A program made the position numbers and the translations under genes. The notes beneath the pieces are model-generated. The model searched no databases, was not told the DNA's origin, and was given only the letters and a program-made list of their open reading frames with translations. This document shows positions 56,397-64,000 of a stretch of 64,000 nucleotides of DNA, one piece after another. Within the stretch, counting starts at the first letter, position 1. Each line of letters opens with the position of its first letter. Source of the stretch: Stereocaulon alpinum (lineage: Eukaryota; Ascomycota; Lecanoromycetes; Lecanorales; Stereocaulaceae); assembly GCA_018257865.1 (NCBI GenBank), contig JAEUBA010000018.1, positions 344,209 to 408,208 on the forward strand, read 5' to 3'.

Positions 56397-57102
56397 TCAC
56401 TGACGCAGGGAAGGCTTCGCTTGGACTTGGACCTAAGACTCGAAGGCTTGCGAGCGGTTGCAGAACTTACCGCCCTTGTCAGACCGAGCTGTCGAAGGCC
56501 ATTGAGCAGATGATCCCTTCGCTTTCCAATTCCGGTGGAATGGTTAGCACAAGCGGAGGCGATTGCAAATTTGTCTGTAATGAGCCTCAAAGTAGAATCT
56601 GCATCCTGGAGCATCTCGGCGGCAAGCATCATTGTCTTCTCGTACAGCGAGAGCCTGGAATAGCTAGCCTGTTGTGTTTTCTCCTCAATTGAAAGCGCGG
56701 ACGCTTGGGGCAGCTGCCACAGTCGTCCCACAAGTAGCACCCTGGACAATCTATTCCAATCGTCATCCAACCTGTCATGCTACATTTGTTGTTTACTTGG
56801 TAAAGACATGCACCGTCAATGTCGCTACACACGTAGAACCCATGGAAACGGCCTAAGCAAAACGTGCATAGCCACTCTTAGTAGGAGGTGAGATACAGTA
56901 ATAGGGAACTATTTTTGGCGGGTCGAGGCTCCCACTAACTCGATTTGGGTTTAGACGCCTCCCGGTTGATCATCCCAATTTCTGCTGCTCGATTGGCATT
57001 TGGCACCCTTTTTTCTAAAACCTCAACGCCTACACCATGCCCATCACCACCCACGATCCTTTGCACACGACCGCTGGATAAGGTCTGCTCTCTTATATTC
57101 AT
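56397..57102 (-). CDS. Possible uncharacterised multi-exon protein (exon limits uncertain)
   Basis: A clear coding-like stretch lies on the minus strand from about 56720 to 56471, with helical runs SIEEKTQQASYSRLSLYEK and TMMLAAEMLQDADSTLRLI, ending at a GTAAGT donor. It has no ATG, so upstream exons are required. A good candidate is 57102-56940 (MNIREQTLSSGRVQRIVGG, then VLEKRVPNANRAAEIG), which ends at a GTTAGT donor followed by a TACTAAG branch and TAG acceptor at 56853. How the two parts join is unclear. A stop at 56397-56399 would end the gene 15 bp short of the uL3m stop. No family recognised. Confidence 0.35.
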
Positions 57103-57416
57103 CACCAGGGCGCGTTCGCCATTGTCGTCCCCTCACACACCACTTTAAGGGGTGTTTCGGGAGGGGAAAGAGCTAAGCCAATTGGACAACGCACCAAAGG
57201 ACTGGCTGAGACGGCAATCGCGAACCACAAACTTCAAGTGTCACCTCCATCAAAGCCATTTCAACTATCTCATATCATCTTTCATTGAGACGCATTGAGT
57301 TGTTGTCTCTTGGTCTCTTCAGTCCTCCGCCCAGCCTGGACTCGGATCTTTCTCCGCTCGCTCGAGTAGATCACTAGCTTACGAGTTCATCTCTCACTGC
57401 TGGGCCTCTACGCATA

Positions 57417-58714
57417 ATGGCCAATCAGCCTTCCCAAGGCAACGGAACAGGTAAGTGTTGTGCCAATCGTATGTGTCGTGTCGCAGTCACTGACTATGCT
57501 TAGCCGTGGCCGCAACATCAATACCACCTACTGTATTCGTAACCAGTGCACTACCTGGTAGTAGTTTGATCGTTGACACGCCCTCATCGGTCGTCACTTC
57601 AATAGCCTCGCTACCTACTTCATTTGTCACGGCCGCACCTCAAACAACTACCCCCGCAGTCAATCCAGTAGCAACGTTACAATCCCCTCCTAGTACACAT
57701 GTTGTCACATCAGTCTTACCAGCACCTACTGATGCGGCCGGCAAAACCCAAGCACCGCCGCAGACAATCATCGTCACATCCACCCAACCTCTCCCAGTAT
57801 TCCCTACTGACACGGCAATTCCAAGTACAAGCAGCTCAAAGTCATCGTCGTCCACCTCCGGCACCGCTGCCCTTGCAACTGGTGGAACCACTTCCTCGAC
57901 CACTTCAGGTCTGTCCGCCGGCGGAAAGATTGCCATAGCTGTCGTGGTGCCGGTTGTTGCAGTCGCCTTGATCGTCATTGCTGCACTTTTCCTGTGGCGT
58001 AAACGCAAACAACGAAAAGAGAAGGAGGAGCTTCGACGCAAGGAGGTGGAGGAGTATGGATTCAATCCAAATCATGATCCAACACTTCCTGTCGTTGTCG
58101 GGGGTGCGAGCAGCGTTGGGGACGAACCCTCAGAGATGCGGGAAACTGATGGTGCAGGATATCGGGGCTGGGGAGCGGCAAATACTACATCGGCAAGAAA
58201 TCCATCTACGACGCTCTCGAGTGGTGCAGGAGCTATTGGTGTGGCGAGATCTACGAGTGGTAGCGATAATGGACGTTACAACGGCTCACCAACGGCTGGA
58301 ACCGACAAAAGTTCCGGCGCACATTCTGGGGATCCTCTAGTCAGAAGCCCACCCAACAGTCGACCATTGAGCGATGATTCCGAGACCATTGGAGCTCTCG
58401 GGGCCGTGCCGTCGAACGGCAACCGTCAAGATATTCACAGAGGACCTTCGAACGCTTCTTCAGCCTATTCCGGCGCGCATAGATCAGATACTTCTGGCGA
58501 AGGCGCCATCCCAGGAGGGGCTCCAGGGCAGCAATACTACAATGATGGGCTCTACTACGACGACGGCATGCCGCAGCACGGACCATATGGGGATGGAAGT
58601 TACGGTGGAGGTCAACCAGTCATTCGAGACGTGCAAGCCCGGAGAAACACACGCATCGAGAACCCATCAATCATTCCACAACAAGGGAATGCGGGCATTG
58701 CACAGAACTTTTAG
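57417..58714 (+). CDS. Ser/Thr-rich single-span membrane protein (Mid2/Wsc-like architecture)
   Basis: Exons 57417-57450 and 57504-58714 encode 414 aa. A short N-terminus (MANQPSQGNGT) without a classical signal peptide precedes an ectodomain of about 130 residues rich in Thr, Ser, Pro and Val (TVFVTSALPGSSLIVDTPSS), suited to O-mannosylation. One membrane span (IAIAVVVPVVAVALIVIAAL) is followed at once by a very basic stop-transfer (WRKRKQRKEKEELRRKE), so the tail is cytosolic. The tail is long, Gly/Ser/Asn-rich and disordered, with DGLYYDDGMPQHGPYGD near the end. The layout resembles fungal wall-stress sensors, but no sensor domain is seen. Function unknown. Confidence 0.8.
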
Positions 58715-59148
58715 TCGATGGTTGTTTTAGCGGCCGTGATGGCGTTCTGGTTATAGGAAGTTTGGGCAGCTTTGGTTTGCATGGGATACCAGTCATTTGC
58801 ACCTACCACGATCCTTGTCTCTACGGTATCGTTCTCGCATGATGCCGAGCCGACACTGCAGATATTCTACGCGGATTCTCCATATTGTTTCAAGGCCGGT
58901 CAGCTTCTCTAAATGCACATGGCAAAAGTAAGCTGTCATTGGACGTTTCTTTTGTACTTTTCAACTCGTATCTAGCGGGAGGATCATAGGGAGAAGTCAG
59001 GGCATGGAGGATGTCCTGATAAGCATGTATATATTAGAAGACTAGCCGTCTGGCAACCATAATCCAATCTTTTTCGAGTTGCTACCTCAATGACTCACGA
59101 AGGTGGTGTTGAAGATGTAAAGGCCATGCATCACGGTATCGTGTAATG

Positions 59149-59160
59149 TAAGGTACCTTA
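59149..59160. promoter_or_regulatory. Palindrome TAAGGTACCTTA, copy 1
   Basis: Perfect 12-bp inverted repeat. An identical copy lies 399 bp downstream; both are upstream of PHO81. Candidate dimeric transcription-factor site; the factor is unknown. Confidence 0.45.
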
Positions 59161-59547
59161 AGGTAGACGAGTCTCTCCGAGCCGGCCAGAAGGGTAAGAA
59201 GGGTGGAAATAATAATAATGAAGCTTGTGTCCCGTCGCGGGTAAAAGTCTTGTGTGTGTGGGTGTGTGTCTTCTTGGCGAGCACGCCCCTTAGCCTTGAT
59301 AGGTGATTGGTTTGAGTCGTTTCCACCCAACCACCAGTGACTCAAATGGTCTTCAATAAAGCGACACAGCCATGTCAGGGGAGCAGAATTGCCCCACGTT
59401 GGGAACAGGTGGGGTAGAAGATACAAGACGAGCATTGGGTTCAACGGTGTTCACAGAAGCCAGGTATAGCATTAATAAGAAATGAAGCAGTGGGCCATGT
59501 TGCCCTGACTCGCCTGACACGATAAGCGCAGACATAAGGTAGCAACC

Positions 59548-59559
59548 TAAGGTACCTTA
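59548..59559. promoter_or_regulatory. Palindrome TAAGGTACCTTA, copy 2
   Basis: Identical to copy 1, about 230 bp before the PHO81 start codon and flanked by extra half-sites (TAAGGTAG at 59535, CTACCTTAC near 59618, GTACCTTAC near 59695). Confidence 0.45.
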
Positions 59560-59789
59560 CCTAACTCTGTCTCTGTCTTAGCTGCAGTTGCTAGATCTAA
59601 AGCACGACCGTTGCGGTGCTACCTTACTTTCCGTTCTGTAACTTATTTCCCCTGTCAATCCTCACGCATGGCGTCAATTATGCTTGGCTAGAACGTACCT
59701 TACACTTGTCTTACCTTTTTCCACTTCCAGAAGACCTTCAATCCTCTGCAACTTTCCGTGCGGCCCCTCAAAGCCGCCTTCCAGCAACC

Positions 59790-62700
59790 ATGTACGTGCA
59801 GCATCTCTTATTCTCTTGAAGATATCGATAAGCTTCTGTTGGGCTGTAGCTCCGGAATCCGAAACATTCTTTACCAAAGCCTGACCCCGAGACCAACCAT
59901 CAGGAAATTTGGCAAGCATCTACAGAAACGGCAACTCGACATCCCTGAGTACGCCGCAAGCTTTGTCAATTACAAGGCTCTCAAAAAGGTTCGCATATCA
60001 GCTTGGAAGCCTGAGGTACACCGCTGACTTGGAAGTAGCTCATCAAGCAGCTGAGCGCCACACCGACCCTTCTTCCCCAAAATGCGACAATCCCTGGCCC
60101 CGAAATCCTTGACCCTCAGGTATCCCTGCAGGCAAACAAGGCAACATTCTTCTTTAAATTGGTATGATTGTCCCAATTGCCGCACCACCGACGCACGCTT
60201 ACCCTCGATCAAGGAGCGAGAACTCGAGAGAGTCAATGCGTTCTACCTCCAAAAGGAGGCTGAGGTTTGCCATATGACACCACGCGATAACACCGTCGCT
60301 AATTCCCCTAAAAGCTCAAGCTCCGCCTCAAGACCCTTCTCGACAAGAAGAGAGTAATGCAGGCAAGGAGCGGGACAGCCTCGAAAATATCAGCAAGCTT
60401 CATAACTCTCGAAGAAGGCTTTCAGCAGTTCGGAAATGACCTGAACAAATTGCAGGTTGGTGCCAACACACGCTCTTGGTCCCATGGCAAGACTAATGGC
60501 CCGCCAGCAATTCATTGAGCTCAATGCTACCGCCTTTTCCAAGATCCTGAAGAAAGTGGGTAACAAGCTGTGTACTGGAAACGATTTCGGGTACATGCTA
60601 ATTTGTTGGTAGTGGGACAAAACCTCAAAGGTCCGCTATTCTCGATTTTCTATCGCTCAGCTTCGGCTGACCCCTTTCATAGTCCCGGACCAAAGAGCTA
60701 TACCTGTCTCGTGCCGTCGAGGTCCAACCTTGCTTCAATCGTGATGTGATCAGCGATCTTTCAGACCAAGCTACAACCAGTCTTCTGGAACTCGGTGCTT
60801 GGGCCGAGGGCGAGAAAGTTCAATACGATTCGAGCAGACCTGCAGAACATACAGTCACTGGTCAGCCCATCGGCACAGATAATAGCGACACCGATTCCCA
60901 GATACTACATGCTGCGAACTCTGGGAATCGACTAGTGCTTCAGGATTGGATTTCCCGGCTGCGAGGATCTCCCGACGTTAGGGAAAGGTTCACACGGATA
61001 TTCTTGGCTGCGATCGCGGAGGCTCCTGATGAAACGCTGGACATTCTGTTACAGAGCGGAGTTGTGGACATGCACGCTGAAGATGAAATCAACGAGAGGA
61101 ACTGCATGCACGAAGCTGCTATTTCCTGTCGGAGTCTTGTGATGAACGCCGCCTTACAAGCCAATGTGGACTTGACCCGAGTGGATGTTTACGGGAGAAC
61201 ACCATTGCATTATGCTTGTATATATGGGCGCGTCATATTGGCCGAAGCGTTACTGGAAAGTGGGCCAAAGATTATCGACAGTCTGGATCACGATAATTTC
61301 ACGCCTCTGATACACGCCATTGTTCGTCACGAGTTGCCTTGCGCCCAACAACTTCTTGCATACGGTGCTCGTATAGATCCGGAAAGCGAGTCGGATCATG
61401 TACCGCTGAATCTGGCCTGTCAGTATGGGTCAGTATCCATTGCAAAATTGCTGCTTGAAAAGCAAGCAAAGTTGCTTCCGGATGCGGAGGGGCTCTTCCC
61501 ACAGCATCTTGTTGCACGGTCAGGTCAAAGTCCAGATTTGCTTTTGATGCTGGAGCACTATGGTGCAGATTTGGACCAACGCGACAAACTCTACCAGTGG
61601 ACGCCACTCTTTCATGCTGCGTCCGAAGGGCGCGTGGACTGCATTCGGATCTTGCTAGAAAGACACGTAGACATCGAAATCTTAGACGAGAAGGGCTTTT
61701 CGGCAATGTATTACGCGACTTGGGAAGGCCACATGCAATGCATGAAGCTCCTGGGTTCAACCGAGGCCGGAGTTATGGACGTCCCAAGATCGACCGCACA
61801 ACACACCTTTATATCTTCAGTACCGGCGAGTTCAGCCCCTGCCGCGTTGGATGCGGACGGCATTCCAGACCTATCTCTTCCACCTCCAATAATACCGCTT
61901 CGCCGCTACGGCCACAATTTCCTTGACAACAAAACGTTCATACAATTGAGTTTCGAAGCTGCAGGCTCCGACGCGATAGTGTTCTATCATGACAGCAAAT
62001 ACCCAGCTGCACGACTTACCATTTCGTCCAAATCCTCAGATGTGATACCTCGGAACATAATGCTTCCAATACAGGAAGACTTTAAGATTATTTCATTCCA
62101 GATAGATAACCTTGACTCCTTTGCAATCGACTTCGACATCTTCCCCACTTTCGGGTCTAAAGTCATAGCCAAGAGTGTGGCCCTACCAAACCTCTTCAGC
62201 GCTATAGCGAACAGCTATGGTCAATGTTGTCTACCATTATTCGATCCAAGGCTGAGGGCCATTGGCCAGATCAGCTTCAACTTCCAAGTCATAAAGCCGT
62301 TCCACGGAATACCGCTCGACATCACTCATTTCGCAACCTATTGGAGGGCTACGAGTCAGCTTGATAGCCACCCAAGCGCGTTTATTACAGGTTCTAGTTT
62401 GTCCGGCGACTATGTTCAACTCTTCGTGCAACTAACGAGCGATGGCATTCCCGTGCTTTACCCGAGATGGTCCATAAACCATCATGGCATCGAGTTCCCA
62501 ATCAGCAGGATGAGCCATCAGCAGTATCTCTCCCTAGGGACCCAATATGGCAACGGCGAGGAAGTTTTGGAAGAGCTCAAGGATAAGACGGTCAATGACA
62601 TACCCCACATCCATCAAGCGCTCGCGATGTCGTTCGTATCACTGCAAGACGTACTTACTTCTCTTCCTACGAACATCAATGTAGACATTCAAGTGCTATT

Positions 62701-63369
62701 TCCGACGATCGCACAGGAGCGAGCTCTTGGCCTAAGCCCTAGTCCAAACATAAACAATTATGCCGACACCATCTTGAAGGACGTCTTCGACCACGCCCGA
62801 GCGACAAAGGAGCAGAGTCCGGACTTTATGAGATCGATCGTTTTCACTTCCTACAATCCAGACATCTGCACAGCTCTCAACTGGAAGCAACCAAATTGTA
62901 GGAAACTATCTTTGTATCAGGCTCCAATCGGGTACTAATAAGCTTGCAGATCCGGTGCTATTGTGCAATGACCTAGGAGCAAAGCGAGATGTGCCAAGGC
63001 CGGGTGTCATGAGTTCTGGCCCAGCGGTCGCAAGCAATGGTCATCATTCAATGTCTGTCAAGGAAGCCGTGAGAATTGCACAGAGCAATAACTTCATGGG
63101 GTTGGTGTGCAGCTCAAGACTATTGGTAAGCTAACCGTCCTCCCATCCCTTTCAGCCCGTCACGTCCGAAAATTCAAACTAACATTCTACAGAACATGGT
63201 GCCTGCCTTGATCGAATCGATCAAAGTCGCCGGACTCGTCCTTATTACTGACTCTTCAGAAGATAATGCACCATGTAGTGCTGCGCGTGGATACCGGATG
63301 CCAGAGGGTGTGGATGGCATGCTGAGGGGTAATGGCGTCCTGAGATTCAACGAGATGATTGACATGTAG
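59790..63369 (+). CDS. PHO81: CDK inhibitor Pho81/NUC-2 (SPX, ankyrin, GDPD-like)
   Basis: Ten exons: 59790-59791, 59904-59988, 60039-60161, 60214-60264, 60315-60455, 60508-60555, 60613-60630, 60683-62897, 62950-63125 and 63193-63369, encoding 1,011 aa. Pho81/NUC-2 senses phosphate status through inositol polyphosphates and inhibits the Pho85-type CDK. The SPX domain (about 1-190) begins MKFGKHLQKRQLDIPEYAAS and includes NYKALKKLIKQLSATP and FITLEEGFQQF. Ankyrin repeats (about 310-560) include GRTPLHYACIYGRV and QWTPLFHAASEGRV. The C-terminal GDPD-like part spans about 640-1011. The start codon is split: AT at 59790-59791, then a 112-nt intron (GTACGT donor, CCTGACC branch, ATCAG acceptor) supplies G. 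Exon 7 is 18 nt. All joints keep frame and restore family sequence. Confidence 0.93.
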
Positions 63370-64000
63370 GCGTCGCATTGTCCATGAAGCGGAAGCTTTA
63401 GCTAGGAGTTGGTGGTACTCTGTCCTGTGTGTGTGCGTGGGATCCGGCGGCATACGTTACATTACGTTACGTTACACATTGTGGCACGAAAGAATTGCTC
63501 GTGTGATATGATGGGATGGGAGGATAACGCAGTATGTATTACAGCATAACATTTCTCAATACAATTCACATTCTGAGGATAAAATTGAGGCCTACGTTCA
63601 TGGCGATTCTGCGCTCGGCGATGTCCGTGCACTTGCACATTTTGAGATAGGTACGCTGGTGCCCATGGAGGGTTTGGCGGTCCCGTAGCTTCTAGGCCCC
63701 TGGTAATTTTATCTCAATACTCTTTCCTACCCGTTTATGCTCGACTTACCCCTTTCCTATTTCCTATCTATGTCTACTCCTGAACTTTCTAACTTAATAT
63801 AACCCAACACAACACAAAGCATATACAGTAAGGCCGTTACTTGCGTTATGGCTTGCGGGCGCGAATGGTATTGGATTGGTATGGAAGAATAGAAGGGGGT
63901 ATATGTGGTGTTTGTAATAGGTATATTCCAAAAGGAAGGAATGGTTTTAGGGAGGAAGAGTTGTAGGGTGTGGGGGGGTTGTTTTTGGTGTTTGGTGTGG
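63370..64000. other. Region downstream of PHO81
   Basis: About 630 bp to the window edge with no supported gene. Contains short tandem ACGTTAC units at 63454-63476 and a G/T-rich end; probably PHO81 3' UTR and part of the next intergenic region. Confidence 0.45.

Larger units (their letters stand above)
58715..59789. other. Long 5' region of PHO81 with repeated TAAGGTA elements
   Basis: About 1.1 kb with no supported gene. It contains two copies of a 12-bp palindrome (listed separately) plus further single half-sites of the type TACCTTA in both orientations between 59530 and 59720. A GT/TG-rich tract lies at about 59248-59270. Confidence 0.5.

Overview
The window is nuclear DNA of a filamentous ascomycete (Pezizomycotina). 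It holds about 30 genes in 64 kb on both strands. Introns are short (mostly 47-60 nt) with GTAAGT-like donors, CTRAC/CTAAY branch sites and YAG acceptors. The gene set is typical of the group: a NUC-2-type PHO81, SOG2, a GtaA-type glutaminase, STS1/Cut8 and a DUF7918 protein. The class is not fixed by the sequence; Dothideomycetes or a relative is my guess. No rRNA, CRISPR array, complete tRNA or intact transposon was seen. Exon structures below were inferred by eye from reading frame, splice motifs and family similarity.

Layout. 1-6.6 kb: 5' part of a giant sacsin-like ATPase (minus). 8.0-9.5 kb: glutathione reductase. 11.2-13.3 kb: a frameshifted, truncated copy of the TFIIH helicase XPB/SSL2. 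13.5-19 kb: SWC4 (minus), a p24 cargo receptor (plus) and an unknown 639-aa protein (minus). 20.3 kb: a small secreted eight-cysteine protein. 21.0-29.8 kb: SERF/4F5, a 54-aa membrane microprotein lying just upstream of a short RecQ helicase, a KHDC4-like KH protein and MTR4. 30.0-31.6 kb: a tandem pair of Tse2-like ADP-ribosyltransferase-domain genes (minus). 32-39 kb: STS1, DUF7918 and SOG2. 39.8-43 kb: divergent mitochondrial genes (mS23 and a PPR protein). 43.1-47.3 kb: a PAP2 phosphatase and a secreted glutaminase. 48-56.4 kb: RIX7, VPS20, a PITH protein, DHX35 and mitochondrial uL3. 57-63.4 kb: a Ser/Thr-rich single-span membrane protein and PHO81.

How the genes relate. Most are unrelated housekeeping genes arranged as divergent pairs sharing 200-350 bp promoters (SWC4/p24, KHDC4/MTR4, mS23/PPR, RIX7/VPS20, DHX35/uL3m). 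RNA processing and ribosome biogenesis are well represented (MTR4, RIX7, DHX35, KHDC4, two mitoribosomal proteins).

Most unusual points: the tandem Tse2-like pair with two identical exon sizes; the XPB pseudogene; a PHO81 start codon split by an intron; a RecQ Walker A motif built around a 13-nt microexon; a two-ORF arrangement ahead of RecQ; a presequence-like N-terminus without AUG on glutathione reductase; and a PAP2 enzyme lacking the motif-3 arginine.
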